A DNA stretch of 64,000 nt from Ornithinibacillus halotolerans (GCF_014637405.1 NZ_BMEY01000008.1:124001-188000), one strand, 5' to 3'. Shown: positions 19,300-29,668, numbered from the stretch's first letter. The notes: generated by a model not told the origin, from the sequence alone. Program-made: numbers and translations.

Positions 19300-19578
19300 A
19301 TGGTAAGTCAGGATATGTTGTGGATACTCTTGAAAGAAGTCATCTACAAAGAGTTAGATAATGTAACTGCCGATGCTACAAGTCTAGAAAAATTAGACTA
19401 TATTATTCTTACCATGCTTATTGACTATAGAACAAAGAAATCAAAATTAACTCCAGATAATCGTAATACACAAGAAGTTACGGAGGAGAATATTAATATA
19501 CTTTATGATGAGTTAGATCAAGCCTTACAATATAATCGCAATCAGCTAGAAGAAATTAAACGACTATTCATTGAATGA
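19300..19578 (+). CDS. Small helical hypothetical protein, second gene of the pair
   Basis: The product has 92 residues and is mostly charged helix (LEKLDYIILTMLIDYRTKKS, then YDELDQALQYNRNQLEEIKR), without cysteines, signal peptide or membrane segment. AAGGAG at 19283-19288 favours the ATG at 19300; a TTG at 19291 is too close to it. The gene follows its neighbour within a few bases and is followed by a strong hairpin, so the two form a short operon. Function unknown; a small coiled-coil partner of the upstream protein is a reasonable guess. Confidence 0.55.
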   Translation: MVSQDMLWILLKEVIYKELDNVTADATSLEKLDYIILTMLIDYRTKKSKLTPDNRNTQEVTEENINILYDELDQALQYNRNQLEEIKRLFIE

Positions 19579-19593
19579 TATCTATTTAACTAT

Positions 19594-19662
19594 GAGACTG
19601 GGATTTATTAATCAGTACTCTAGCCAAAATAGATGACCTGATGTTTTATCCCAGTCTTTTCC
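19594..19662. terminator. Terminator between convergent genes
   Basis: GACTGGGAT and ATCCCAGTC form a nine-base stem with a long loop, followed by TTTTCC. It sits between convergent genes and can serve the plus-strand pair. Confidence 0.6.
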
Positions 19663-19672
19663 TCCATAGTAT

Positions 19673-21019
19673 TCATGTCCTAGTGAGCTTTTTCCACAGT
19701 ATTCTTATTAATGATTTCTTTTCGACTTGTGGCATTTGCTCTTTCATTCCTATTACATCTATTTCATCCTCAATAACATGTTCCTCTATATCAATTTTCC
19801 CTTCCTTCATAGAAGGTTCTACTTTGTCCGCTGTTTTTTCATAATTATCACTGGTAATTTGTACAAAATCGTCACTAGTTTGATTAATATATTCTTCCTT
19901 ATGATCCATTACTTCTTTCGTAATCTCAGTTGTTTTTTTTCGTTGATTCATTGCATTTACATGATTTAAGTTATTTACCTCTTCTTGGTTAGGGTGGTTT
20001 GTAACTGTTGTGTCAATCTCCTGAGTATCGGGGTCAATACTCGATGTTTGTTTATCATCCTTATACTTTATATAGACTGGCTTTGCTTCACTTCTTAACC
20101 TAACATGTTTTTTTTCATTATGGCCTTGTTGGTAATTCTGCCTACCTTCAATTATAGAAGTGACACTTGTAGCATTTTTCAAATCTTTATAATTAAATTC
20201 TTTCACTTGAAAGTTTGATTTACCTTGCATCTCCTGAAGAAGTTGCTGATTAAAGAAAGTTGTATTAATGAGGTCACCTTTGAGAGTATCCTTTAATTCT
20301 TTTTCTTGGTTTGGTGATGTTGTTCGTGTATACTTCTCTTCACTATATTTGGTTCGACTTATAATAGTTTTACTTAATGGGTCTTTCGGAAAATGCCTCT
20401 TACTATCATTTATTTTTCTCAAGCTTGGATTAATATGTGGTTCAGCCCCCTTTAAGATTCTATTCCTAAACGAACTATTTAATACGGAGCGCTCCTCTTG
20501 TACTATAGAAGATTCACTTTGTGAAATATCCTTCTTCTTTTCAATTTCCATATCATCTACTAACTCCTCTCTCCTCATTAAATGATACTTGTTTTCTATT
20601 AAATGAATTAAATTAATAAGTTCTATTGCTAATTCTTTATAGGTCTTTAAATCAAGCATTTCTTCATTTTTTCTATCTGTCGGCACTACTTTTCCAATCG
20701 TCTCATTTACTACACTAGAGGATTCATCTTTCTGACTGGGATCATTAATACTATTATTCAGCTTCATTTGCAATTCTAATGCGTCTCTTTCAGTAACTAA
20801 CTGCTGATACTTATCTAAAAAGTCTTTAAATCTTTCCTCTAATTTTGACAACTTCTGCCTAGTTGCTAATAGCCTCACCTTGGATTCATTATATTCAGAC
20901 TTCAACCGATAATAGTCATGACTTATATCATTTTGTTGATAGCCTAGAATTATTTTTTTTAATTTCTCTAATTGGCTGATTAGGTTTCCAACACCCTCTC
21001 CCCCAAAAGGGTTTTCCAT
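19673..21019 (-). CDS. Coiled-coil hypothetical protein (possible spore coat-associated)
   Basis: The product has 448 residues starting at ATG 21019, which lies six bases after GAGGTG; an in-frame GTG three codons earlier overlaps that site. Residues about 10-110 form a long coiled coil (KLKKIILGYQQNDISHDYYR; LATRQKLSKLEERFKDFLDK). The remainder is highly charged, low in hydrophobic residues, and likely disordered, with an acidic stretch (about 380-435) before the basic end LWKKLTRT. No signal or membrane helix is present. I do not recognise the family. On the minus strand CATACAAT is found about 30 bases upstream, like a SigE -10 element, but the -35 is poor. The position beside spore-type genes suggests a morphogenetic or structural role. 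Confidence 0.6.
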   Translation of the reverse strand: MENPFGGEGVGNLISQLEKLKKIILGYQQNDISHDYYRLKSEYNESKVRLLATRQKLSKLEERFKDFLDKYQQLVTERDALELQMKLNNSINDPSQKDESSSVVNETIGKVVPTDRKNEEMLDLKTYKELAIELINLIHLIENKYHLMRREELVDDMEIEKKKDISQSESSIVQEERSVLNSSFRNRILKGAEPHINPSLRKINDSKRHFPKDPLSKTIISRTKYSEEKYTRTTSPNQEKELKDTLKGDLINTTFFNQQLLQEMQGKSNFQVKEFNYKDLKNATSVTSIIEGRQNYQQGHNEKKHVRLRSEAKPVYIKYKDDKQTSSIDPDTQEIDTTVTNHPNQEEVNNLNHVNAMNQRKKTTEITKEVMDHKEEYINQTSDDFVQITSDNYEKTADKVEPSMKEGKIDIEEHVIEDEIDVIGMKEQMPQVEKKSLIRILWKKLTRT

Positions 21020-21225
21020 AACGCCCACCTCAAGTGCATTAATTTAGGATATTGTATGAATTTTATATGTTCTTGGTGACTAATTCAGTCTATTAGCCTA
21101 GGAAATATCTAGGTAAATATCCATTTTGGTTAATATAACTAGAAAATAGACTATTATAATGTGCAAAAGACACTTATACTACATAAGTTGTTACTGTTAA
21201 AATAATTTATGAAAGGGAGAGAGTT

Positions 21226-21930
21226 ATGCAAGAACAATCATTACGAGGCGCTCAAGAGCTTCTATGCATAAATGCAGAAAAAGTCTATGACTGGGTCATA
21301 CTACAACAAGATTTAAATCAAACTATACTTCCAGCTGCACTCGGTACTCTACCAATTAATCCATGTGGTCCAACAGTTAGTGAGTTAACTGCTACCTGCT
21401 ATCTAGTAGACCCAGTAACAGGAAATCCACTTCCACCAAATGCAGAAATCCCAATTACAGAAGTTGGCGAGCGCGAAGATCGACAATTTGTTGTAAATGG
21501 AGCTTTAGTAACATTACAAAGGGTGTCATTTGTAAAAACACTTAACGTTGTTATTGAATTTAGAGGTATAGATGGTACCACACCTTTTGTAATGGTTTCA
21601 GATGAAATTCCTATTGACATTCCTGAATCCGTATTCCTATGTGCACCTGAAGGAACAAGACTTGTAGTTCGCGTATCTGATGTGGACTGTAATGTAAGTG
21701 TAAACTGTATTTCTGGCGCCATTGAGAGTGTTGACTTGTTCTTAAATGTCTGCCAAAGTGTTCAATCTGTTGCCGATGTAACAATCGAATTAGTTGCAGA
21801 CTTCTGTGAACCAAGAGATATCTTAACAGAACAATGTCCTACTCCAGCTATTCCACCACAATGTCCTGTAGTATTCCCGGGTATTATCGGAAATGCAGGT
21901 CAAACAACTAGCCAGACTAATGGGGAATAA
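21226..21930 (+). CDS. Cys-containing spore coat/exosporium-like protein
   Basis: The 234-residue protein has an AGGGAGAGAG ribosome site and a strong terminator. It has ten cysteines spread in beta-rich, valine- and proline-rich sequence (LLCINAEKVYDWV, NPCGP, FLCAPEG, VDCNVSVNC, DFCEP, EQCP). The early block CINAEKVYDWV and the Cys pattern recall secreted-looking spore surface proteins of Bacillales that lack a signal peptide and are cross-linked through disulfides. No signal peptide or membrane segment is seen. It lies between a coiled-coil protein and the glycosyltransferase/collagen genes. I cannot name the family with certainty. Confidence 0.65.
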   Translation: MQEQSLRGAQELLCINAEKVYDWVILQQDLNQTILPAALGTLPINPCGPTVSELTATCYLVDPVTGNPLPPNAEIPITEVGEREDRQFVVNGALVTLQRVSFVKTLNVVIEFRGIDGTTPFVMVSDEIPIDIPESVFLCAPEGTRLVVRVSDVDCNVSVNCISGAIESVDLFLNVCQSVQSVADVTIELVADFCEPRDILTEQCPTPAIPPQCPVVFPGIIGNAGQTTSQTNGE

Positions 21931-21947
21931 CTATTAGTTAACTTCAC

Positions 21948-21990
21948 GCGTTATAGAATCTATCGATAGATTCTATAACGCTATTTTTTT
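21948..21990 (+). terminator. Strong terminator after the Cys-containing spore-type gene
   Basis: A perfect 34-base palindrome centred on ATCGAT (GCGTTATAGAATCTATC and its complement) is followed by TATTTTTTT. Confidence 0.9.
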
Positions 21991-21991
21991 G

Positions 21992-22026
21992 CAAAAAAAG
22001 CTACTAAATAGGACATAGTAGCCTTT
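21992..22026 (-). terminator. Terminator of the glycosyltransferase gene
   Basis: On the minus strand AAGGCTACTA pairs with TAGTAGCTTT, with a short loop, followed by seven T. It lies just after the glycosyltransferase stop codon and just past the convergent gene's terminator. Confidence 0.75.
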
Positions 22027-22040
22027 GATTCGTAAGAAAA

Positions 22041-23135
22041 TTACGTTGGTTGTATTGTGTCCATTCCTAATTTGGATTCAAGCAAATTCTTATTAAAAAT
22101 AATCTTCTCATCGTCTGGTCGATACTTTCTCGCTTCTTCATTGTGATAATAAGATTTCTCAAAGTCTTGAAGATTATAATAGCATACACACATTTGTAGA
22201 TGTGGGTACCAAGTGGAGTACGCAGGATATGTGAAACTCCACTTATTAAAATCATTCTCTAATTTTGTTGCAAGATCATACCAAAAGATTGCAGATTGAT
22301 ATTCACGCTTTCTTTGAAAATAATAACCGATTCTGCTACAGATTTCAGGACGAGGTGTTTTAGAAAACTTAAAAGACTCAAATAAAGAAGCTAACTCCTC
22401 CTCCATTTCTCCTAGTTTACGATAACAATCCGCCTTATTTATACATGCGTATACTTTATCTTCAATCCAACCTTCAGCCATTTGTATATTTTTCTTATAA
22501 CTTTCAATTGCTTCCTTATAGAGTTCATTTTCGCGAAGCTCATTCCCATAATAGAAGTAATCCCTCGGGGTAAATTCATCACCACGAGCAATTTTATTTT
22601 TGTAAATATCTAAGTTTCTACCCACGGAATGCCGAATTTTTTTATGAGTGACGGCTATATCTGAATTAATAATTTTCCCATGTACTTCAAGGTATTGGTG
22701 GCAATCACCTTTCCAGACGAAATTTCTACTCCTTTTAACTAACCTATTTCTCCGATATTGTAATGTCACATTTCCAAATTCATCTAATCCTGCATTATAA
22801 TACATAGACACAGAATCAACGGTAGGATCAAGTGTCTCTTTAAGCTTCTTTAATTTTTCTTGGTCTTCTTCTAGCAAAACATCATCTGCATCTAAATATA
22901 AGATATAATCCTTTGTTGCATACTTAAATGATTCATTTCTTGCTGCTGCAAAATTTCCAATCCATTCAAAGAAAAATACTCTATCTGTATATCTTTTCGC
23001 TATTTCAACTGTGGAATCTGTAGACCCAGTATCAACTATATTAATCTCATCAACAATGTCTTTAACGGTATCTAAACACCTTGCTAGTACCTCTTCCTCA
23101 TTCTTTACAATCATACATAAACTAATAGAAACCAT
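22041..23135 (-). CDS. Family 2 glycosyltransferase with C-terminal TPR-like region
   Basis: The 364-residue protein has a GT-A fold at the N-terminus: SISLCMIVKNEEEVLARCL, the nucleotide-sugar motif DTGSTDST, and the metal-binding DADD (about residue 85). The C-terminal half (about 200-360) is made of helical repeats of TPR type (YFYYGNELRENELYKEAIES, YACINKADCYRKLGEMEEEL). This architecture is common near collagen-like spore proteins in Bacillus and also includes SunS-type protein S-glycosyltransferases. The collagen-like protein gene lies 180 bases upstream on the same strand, and sugar-nucleotide genes follow beyond it. I infer that it glycosylates the collagen-like protein or another surface protein. 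No membrane segment is present, so it acts in the cytoplasm, perhaps in the mother cell. Confidence 0.82.
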   Translation of the reverse strand: MVSISLCMIVKNEEEVLARCLDTVKDIVDEINIVDTGSTDSTVEIAKRYTDRVFFFEWIGNFAAARNESFKYATKDYILYLDADDVLLEEDQEKLKKLKETLDPTVDSVSMYYNAGLDEFGNVTLQYRRNRLVKRSRNFVWKGDCHQYLEVHGKIINSDIAVTHKKIRHSVGRNLDIYKNKIARGDEFTPRDYFYYGNELRENELYKEAIESYKKNIQMAEGWIEDKVYACINKADCYRKLGEMEEELASLFESFKFSKTPRPEICSRIGYYFQRKREYQSAIFWYDLATKLENDFNKWSFTYPAYSTWYPHLQMCVCYYNLQDFEKSYYHNEEARKYRPDDEKIIFNKNLLESKLGMDTIQPT

Positions 23136-23265
23136 TACTCTTCTCCCTTCATATAATAATTAGGTTAAGTAGTATATTATATTTATCCGTTAGGAAAGTT
23201 GTTTGTATTAGAACCTACATATTCATTAATAGTAATACTAATTCTAGTCAAAACTTTTTTTCATG

Positions 23266-23308
23266 AAGAAGTGGCCTAAACACATATTAAGCTTAGACCA
23301 CTTCTTTA
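23266..23308 (-). terminator. Terminator of the collagen-like protein gene
   Basis: GAAGTGGCCTAA and TTAGACCACTTC form a 12-base stem with one mismatch, located just after the stop codon on the minus strand. The 3' flank on that strand is CATGAAAAAAAG, without a clear T-run. Confidence 0.6.
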
Positions 23309-23316
23309 TCAGATTG

Positions 23317-24594
<1,278 letters not shown>

Positions 24595-24630
24595 ACTAGT
24601 ATCCTCCTTTTTTTACATATTAAGTTACGT

Positions 24631-24646
24631 ACTAGAATATTCTAGT
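24631..24646. promoter_or_regulatory. Perfect 16-bp palindrome in the leader of the collagen-like gene
   Basis: ACTAGAATATTCTAGT lies between the SigK-type promoter and the start codon. It could be an operator for a sporulation regulator or a small leader hairpin. Confidence 0.4.
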
Positions 24647-24659
24647 AGCAACTCAAAAT

Positions 24660-24687
24660 TATAATATGTGAGGATTTAATGCTCGTT
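24660..24687 (-). promoter_or_regulatory. SigK-type promoter of the collagen-like gene
   Basis: On the minus strand AAC is followed by 16 bases and CATATTATA, an exact match to the SigK pattern AC-N16-CATANNNTA. The transcript would begin about 60 bases before the start codon. Confidence 0.65.
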
Positions 24688-24886
24688 CAGGCAGTTACCC
24701 CTGAATGCTTTTAAATGTGCTAATTTACAGGGTTAATTTCATTATTTTTAAACTAGTTGAGCCTATCAATTTGATACTAAACGTAAGGAGCTACCTTATT
24801 GTAGTAGAATGCAATAAAAGAAGTATAGAAAGTTATGGAGAATCAACACAAATATGGTCTATTATTCCTTTAACTAATAAATACAG

Positions 24887-24921
24887 AACCCCCTGACTAA
24901 CTATACTAGAAAGGGGGTTCA
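24887..24921. terminator. Hairpin next to the acetyltransferase gene
   Basis: AACCCCCT and AGGGGGTT form an eight-base stem with a loop of about 18 bases just past the acetyltransferase stop codon, but no clear T-run follows. The rest of the 330-base gap up to the collagen gene holds the SigK promoter and palindrome, and nothing else that I can support. Confidence 0.5.
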
Positions 24922-24924
24922 TTA

Positions 24925-25626
24925 CTATTCACTACTTAATATCGATCTTGCCGGATTACCAACTACTACTTGATTTTCCTGTACGTCTTTTGTAACAACA
25001 GCACCTGCACCAACCATTGCATTCCTTCCAATTGTAATACCAGGCAAGAGGGTTGCATTATTTCCTATTTTGGCACCATATTTAATTATAGGGCCTTGGT
25101 GACTATATTTACCTGTTCCCATATACTTATCATTGGAAGTAGAGCAACATGGTCCGATAAAAACATCATCTTCTATAATCATGTCAGCAGTAATATATGA
25201 ACCTGTTTGAACAGTTACCCTTTTTCCAATCATTGTATTGGTCTCAATTATGGCATTTCTACCAATTATACTTTCTTCATCTACTACTACCTTTTCCCGA
25301 ATGCTAGCTAAATCACCTATAAAAACACCTTTGTGAATTGTTGTTCCTCTATAAAGTACAGTATTACAGCCAATCTTAACTTCATCCCCAATTGATAATA
25401 CCGACAATGTTATTTCTGGTTTTCTTGCCATCTTACTATTCGATTCTGGAGATTTACCTAAAATAGTTAAATCTCCAATTTTCACACTGTCTCCAATTCT
25501 AGTCCCTTCTTTTATAACGACAAAGTTCCCAATGGAGACATTATTACCAATAATAACGTTCTTTTCAATTTTCACAAACGAACCTATTTCAGTATTTGTT
25601 CCTATTATTGCTGTTTCATGAATCAT
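24925..25626 (-). CDS. Left-handed beta-helix N-acetyltransferase, WbpD-like
   Basis: The 233-residue protein is made of hexapeptide repeats from end to end ([32 protein letters not shown]-like turns; [20 protein letters not shown]) and ends with the usual [22 protein letters not shown]. Its start has AAGGAGG upstream and overlaps the preceding oxidoreductase gene by 11 bases. In the WbpA/B/E/D pathway the acetyltransferase acetylates the 3-amino group of UDP-GlcNAc(3NH2)A. The acceptor is inferred from the neighbouring aminotransferase and dehydrogenases, not from the sequence itself. It is the last gene of the three-gene operon. Confidence 0.82.
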   Translation of the reverse strand: MIHETAIIGTNTEIGSFVKIEKNVIIGNNVSIGNFVVIKEGTRIGDSVKIGDLTILGKSPESNSKMARKPEITLSVLSIGDEVKIGCNTVLYRGTTIHKGVFIGDLASIREKVVVDEESIIGRNAIIETNTMIGKRVTVQTGSYITADMIIEDDVFIGPCCSTSNDKYMGTGKYSHQGPIIKYGAKIGNNATLLPGITIGRNAMVGAGAVVTKDVQENQVVVGNPARSILSSE

Positions 25627-26692
25627 TCTTTTCCTCCTTCATTTCCATTGTTGAAAAGGTTTCTAAAGGCAGGTTTATCCTTTTAGTTAATGCGGAAGAC
25701 CGATAGATACCAAAAATAGTCATTAACGTAGGGTATACTTCTTTAATATCTGTATATAACATTTCTTCTTTATTTAATACCTTTATAAAATTTTGATACA
25801 TGTAAACATGTTCATTATGATCCTCTAAAATTTCGTCTAATTTATTATTATAGTTCGAATTTGGAATGTAACAACGTTGAATTTCATTTAAATTCGGTCC
25901 CTCAATTGATATTGTTCCTTTTTCACCAAAAATTGATATAGAATAACCAATATTATTAGGCTGTGTAATTGTATTAGCTTCAACGATACCTGTTGCTTGA
26001 TTATCAAACGTAAGAATACCTAAAGCAACATCTTCCGTTTCCTTTATATCCAGTTTGTTTGAAATATTACCGTATACCGCCTTAATTTCCCCCATGTACC
26101 AAACTAATAAGTCTATTACATGTATCCCTTGGTTCAATAGCATACCACCATCTTTATCCCAAGTTCCTTTCCAGTTAGACTCACTGTAGTATTTCTTTGG
26201 ACGGTGTATACGGATAGATACTACGCCATAATATAGTTCTCCGAGTAGACCTTCATCAATTACTTTCTTCAGTAATTGGAAAACAGGACGATAACGTAAC
26301 TGATGACATACCAAAACATGCTTATTGCACGAAATAGATCGTTCTATTAGTTGTACAGCATCCCTTGTCGAAAGGGCAAATGGCTTTTCTAGAATGACAT
26401 GCTTGTCATGGGCCAATGCACGCATTGCTATTTGTGCATGCGCATTGGAGGATGTCGCTATCACAACCACATCGATTGTTTTATCTAATAATAATGCTTC
26501 ATAATCAGTGTATAATTTTACTTCTGGTTGTTGTATCCCTGACAATTGACTATAAATTTGTACTGCATCAATCATCCTACATGAATCTAAATCACTCACG
26601 GCAGTTAACTTCATATCTTTTACAATAGAAATAGAATTTAAATGTTTTCTAGCAATATACCCACATCCGATTAAACCAATAGTAATTGTCAT
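25616..26692 (-). CDS. GFO/IDH/MocA oxidoreductase, WbpB/WlbA-like (sugar-nucleotide 3-dehydrogenase)
   Basis: The 358-residue protein has an N-terminal Rossmann motif ([14 protein letters not shown], residues 5-18) and the family EKP motif ([16 protein letters not shown], about residues 92-107). Within the WlbA/WbpB group the enzyme oxidises the C3 hydroxyl of UDP-GlcNAcA using NAD, providing the ketone for transamination. It overlaps the upstream aminotransferase by four bases (ATGA) and the downstream acetyltransferase by eleven, so translation is coupled. The alternative, a generic inositol-type dehydrogenase, is less likely given the neighbours. Confidence 0.82.
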   Translation of the reverse strand: MTITIGLIGCGYIARKHLNSISIVKDMKLTAVSDLDSCRMIDAVQIYSQLSGIQQPEVKLYTDYEALLLDKTIDVVVIATSSNAHAQIAMRALAHDKHVILEKPFALSTRDAVQLIERSISCNKHVLVCHQLRYRPVFQLLKKVIDEGLLGELYYGVVSIRIHRPKKYYSESNWKGTWDKDGGMLLNQGIHVIDLLVWYMGEIKAVYGNISNKLDIKETEDVALGILTFDNQATGIVEANTITQPNNIGYSISIFGEKGTISIEGPNLNEIQRCYIPNSNYNNKLDEILEDHNEHVYMYQNFIKVLNKEEMLYTDIKEVYPTLMTIFGIYRSSALTKRINLPLETFSTMEMKEEKNDS

Positions 26693-27795
26693 TCCTTTTC
26701 ACAAACCTTTTTAATAACAGCAATAACTCTATCTTGATCCACATTTGTTAAAAAAGGATGCATTGGAATAGCGAAAATCTCATTCGAGACTATTTCTGCT
26801 ACCGGAAAATCTCCCGTAGAATAACCTAAATGCTCATACACCTTCTGAAGATGAAGGCATTGAGGATAATATATACCAGCTTGAATACCAGCTTTTTCAA
26901 GTGCATCCATTATCTCTTGTCTTCTCTTTGAACGAATACAAAATAGATGAAAGACGTGGATGCACTGTGGCAGTACCACTGGTAATGTAATAGCTTCAAC
27001 ATCCATTAGTTCAGTAAAATAATAATTAGCTAGGTTAATCCTATTTCTACTCCAATCATCGATTTCTTTTAAACAAACAAGTAATATCGCTGCATGTATT
27101 TCATCTAGTCTACTGTTATAACCAATATCTTCATGGAAGTATTTTTTTCTGCTACCGTGTACACGTAACTTACGTAGCTTTTTCGCAATATCGTCATTAG
27201 AAGTTACAATTAATCCACCATCCCCAATTGTCCCGAGATTTTTTGTAGGAAAAAAAGAAAAACAACCGGCATCGCCAATACTACCCACTTCTTTTCCATC
27301 ATAAGTTGCTCCAAATGCCTGGCATGCATCTTCGATTACTATAAGATTTTCCTTCTCTGCAATTTCAATAATGCTATTCAAATCAGCTGGCTGACCAAAT
27401 AAATGAACTGGGATGATTGCTTTTGTACGGTCGGTAACTTTTTCATAGATTTTATCAGGATTAATTTGATAGGTGAGAGGATCAATATCTACAAATACTG
27501 GTGTTGCACCAACTCTAGAAATAGCTTCAGATGTAGCAAAAAAAGTAAATGGTGTAGTAATCACTTCATCCCCTTCTCCGATACCAAATGCATCTAAAGT
27601 TAGAACAAGTGCATCTGTTCCGTTACCAACAGCTATCGCATGTTTCACACCTAATCGTTTTGCAATTGTTTCTTCTAATGCTTCTACCTTTGTGCCAAGA
27701 ATATACTGACCGTTGTCTAAAACCTCTCTAATTGCTTCCACTATATCTTCTTGAATAGCCCCATATTGTTTTTTTAAATCAATTAACGGAATCAT
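26689..27795 (-). CDS. DegT/DnrJ/EryC1 family PLP aminotransferase, WbpE-like
   Basis: The 368-residue protein begins MIPLIDLKKQYGAIQEDI, a start typical of sugar aminotransferases of this family. The PLP lysine is in SFFPTKNLGTIGDGG (about residue 185) and the ring-nitrogen Asp in VIEDACQAFGA. It is the first gene of the aminotransferase-oxidoreductase-acetyltransferase operon. In the WbpE role it transfers an amino group from glutamate to the 3-keto sugar nucleotide. It is divergent from a nucleotide-sugar dehydrogenase gene, and a shared 197-base region lies between them. AAAGGAGGGAG precedes the start codon. Confidence 0.87.
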   Translation of the reverse strand: MIPLIDLKKQYGAIQEDIVEAIREVLDNGQYILGTKVEALEETIAKRLGVKHAIAVGNGTDALVLTLDAFGIGEGDEVITTPFTFFATSEAISRVGATPVFVDIDPLTYQINPDKIYEKVTDRTKAIIPVHLFGQPADLNSIIEIAEKENLIVIEDACQAFGATYDGKEVGSIGDAGCFSFFPTKNLGTIGDGGLIVTSNDDIAKKLRKLRVHGSRKKYFHEDIGYNSRLDEIHAAILLVCLKEIDDWSRNRINLANYYFTELMDVEAITLPVVLPQCIHVFHLFCIRSKRRQEIMDALEKAGIQAGIYYPQCLHLQKVYEHLGYSTGDFPVAEIVSNEIFAIPMHPFLTNVDQDRVIAVIKKVCEKE

Positions 27796-27845
27796 TTACT
27801 CCCTCCTTTAAACTAATAAATCCATATATATGTATTGGAACAAAA

Positions 27846-27903
27846 TTACTAGGGGAACGGCGGATAATCAGGATGATTTAAAAATCAACATACACCCTAG
27901 TAA
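27846..27903. promoter_or_regulatory. Inverted repeat in the divergent sugar-gene promoter region
   Basis: TTACTAGGG (27846-27854) and CCCTAGTAA (27895-27903) are perfectly complementary with a 40-base loop. They sit between divergently transcribed sugar-nucleotide genes and could be paired operator half sites or a leader hairpin. Confidence 0.4.
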
Positions 27904-27929
27904 ATCAGCCTTTTTTATTACTGAATTGG

Positions 27930-27958
27930 AACAGTCAAGAGATTTCATTCATATAAAA
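27930..27958 (+). promoter_or_regulatory. Possible SigK-like promoter of the sugar dehydrogenase gene
   Basis: AAC, 17 bases, then CATATAAAA. This deviates from CATANNNTA at one position, so it is weak evidence for late mother-cell expression. Confidence 0.3.
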
Positions 27959-27992
27959 TATTAGCTCGTAAATAATAGAAGGAGTATTATCG

Positions 27993-29327
27993 ATGAGAAC
28001 AAGATTAGTAACAATAAACGGAGATTTAGAAAACTTAACAAAAGAGGATTTACCGGTTATTGGAGTAGTTGGTCTTGGTTATGTAGGTTTACCAGTTTCA
28101 CTAGGGTTTTCTAAAAGATACCAAGTTATTGGATATGATATAAACCAAGAGAGAATTACTTCTCTAAAAAAATCTATTGATGCAACCAATGAAGTATCTA
28201 AAGAAGAACTTGTAGATGCTGCCATAAACTTCACTACCGATGAGAAAGAGCTAAATTCTTGTGATGTTATTATTGTAACGGTACCAACCCCATTAAACGT
28301 TAATAACAAACCCGATCTTTCATATCTTTCTCAAGCTTCAACAGTAATTGGAAAAAATATGAAAAAGGATACGATTGTTATTTATGAATCTACTGTCTAT
28401 CCAGGAACGACTGAAGAAGTCTGTATTCCCATATTAGAAGAAAATTCAAACCTAAAATGTGGAAAGGAATTTCATATAGGGTATTCCCCAGAAAGAATTA
28501 ACCCTGGTGATAAAACACACACCTTCTTCAATACGAATAAAGTTGTTGCAGCTCAAGATAATAACACGCTTGAAGAGATATTTTTACTATACCAAAGTGT
28601 TATCCACGCCCAAGTCTATAAAGCTAGTTCTATTAAAGTTGCAGAAGCTTCCAAATTAGTAGAAAACACACAAAGAGATTTTAATATAGCATTGATGAAC
28701 GAACTGTCCTTAATCTTTAGACAAATGGGAATTAACACATACGATGTATTAGAAGCAGCAAAAACGAAGTGGAACTTTATTCCATTTAATCCAGGCCTAG
28801 TGGGGGGACATTGTATTGGTGTTGATCCTTATTACTTTATATATAAATCAACTATAGAAGGATATAAGCCAGAACTAATTGAATTAGCACGTCGGTTAAA
28901 TGAGCGTATGTCTGATGTTATTGTTGACCTAGTTTGGGATGAAATAAGAAAGCGCAACCTGAACAAAGAAGAGGTAAAGATTGGACTTTTAGGACTAACA
29001 TTTAAAGAAAATGTGCCCGATATTCGAAATTCAAAATCTATTGAAATTGCCAAAAAGTTATTAGATTCCGGTTTAGATATCTATTCACATGATCCTTATA
29101 TCGATTCTACAACTCTATTTAACGAACATGGTATTAAATTATATGAATGGAAAGAATTAGAAGAAGTAAATATCCTTATTGTAGCAGTGCCTCATCAAGA
29201 ATATCGCGACAAGGGGATAGTCGCTTATCAAAACTTTTTTTCTGACGGTGAGGGAACAATAATCGATATTAAAGATATACTAAGAAATCGATGTTTTTCA
29301 AAGGAAATTAACGTAATTACATTGTAA
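27993..29327 (+). CDS. Nucleotide-sugar dehydrogenase, WbpA/TviB-like (UDP-GlcNAc 6-dehydrogenase)
   Basis: The 444-residue protein has the Rossmann motif GVVGLGYVGLPVSLGFSK (about residues 24-41), the Lys/Asn centre in VAEASKLVENTQRDFNIA, and the catalytic Cys in NPGLVGGHCIGVDPYY, which is the form seen in the UDP-N-acetylhexosamine dehydrogenases WbpA and TviB. The C-terminal domain carries DIRNSKSIEIAKKL. It would convert UDP-GlcNAc to UDP-GlcNAcA, the first step of the route that the divergent WbpB/E/D-like genes continue. GAAGGAG lies at a suitable distance before the ATG. A possible SigK-like promoter precedes it. Confidence 0.85.
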   Translation: MRTRLVTINGDLENLTKEDLPVIGVVGLGYVGLPVSLGFSKRYQVIGYDINQERITSLKKSIDATNEVSKEELVDAAINFTTDEKELNSCDVIIVTVPTPLNVNNKPDLSYLSQASTVIGKNMKKDTIVIYESTVYPGTTEEVCIPILEENSNLKCGKEFHIGYSPERINPGDKTHTFFNTNKVVAAQDNNTLEEIFLLYQSVIHAQVYKASSIKVAEASKLVENTQRDFNIALMNELSLIFRQMGINTYDVLEAAKTKWNFIPFNPGLVGGHCIGVDPYYFIYKSTIEGYKPELIELARRLNERMSDVIVDLVWDEIRKRNLNKEEVKIGLLGLTFKENVPDIRNSKSIEIAKKLLDSGLDIYSHDPYIDSTTLFNEHGIKLYEWKELEEVNILIVAVPHQEYRDKGIVAYQNFFSDGEGTIIDIKDILRNRCFSKEINVITL

Positions 29328-29350
29328 ATTCTTAATTAGAGGAAAGGTGT

Positions 29351-29515
29351 GTGAAATATTTGAAAGGAAAACCGCTTGTTAAACTCAATTCTACTTCTCC
29401 AAGAAAAGTAGTTGCAAAAAAGGTATCTGGTGGTGGGTGTTTATGTGGACAGATTAACAAAATTACTAATCAAAAAACAAGATATCGGAGCGTAGCTAGA
29501 ATTAGACAACGATAA
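29351..29515 (+). CDS. Small basic Cys-Leu-Cys peptide gene, unknown
   Basis: A 54-codon frame starts at GTG 29351 close behind GAGGAAAGG, 23 bases after the sugar dehydrogenase, and is followed by a hairpin terminator. The product is strongly basic (Lys and Arg rich, ending RYRSVARIRQR) with the centre KKVSGGGCLCGQINK. It has no hydrophobic signal. It may be a spore-surface or DNA-binding peptide, or a modified-peptide precursor, but no function can be assigned and coding is not proved. Confidence 0.45.
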   Translation: MKYLKGKPLVKLNSTSPRKVVAKKVSGGGCLCGQINKITNQKTRYRSVARIRQR

Positions 29516-29559
29516 TATATTCATTACTACTAATGGATTATTACTTATAAATCCTAAAC

Positions 29560-29598
29560 AAGCTTCCTCATTAGGTACAACGAGGAAGCTTATTTTAA
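29560..29598 (+). terminator. Terminator after the sugar dehydrogenase/small peptide unit
   Basis: AAGCTTCCTC and GAGGAAGCTT form a ten-base perfect stem with a 12-base loop, followed by ATTTTAAAA. Confidence 0.75.
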
Positions 29599-29668
29599 AA
29601 AAATATTAATCTATATGATGTACACCTATCTTCACATGCTGCCTTAGATTAGATAGATTATTCCTTTA

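Noticed and set aside
24705-24896. 63-codon plus-strand frame between the collagen and acetyltransferase genes
   Set aside because: It has no ribosome site and no recognisable features.
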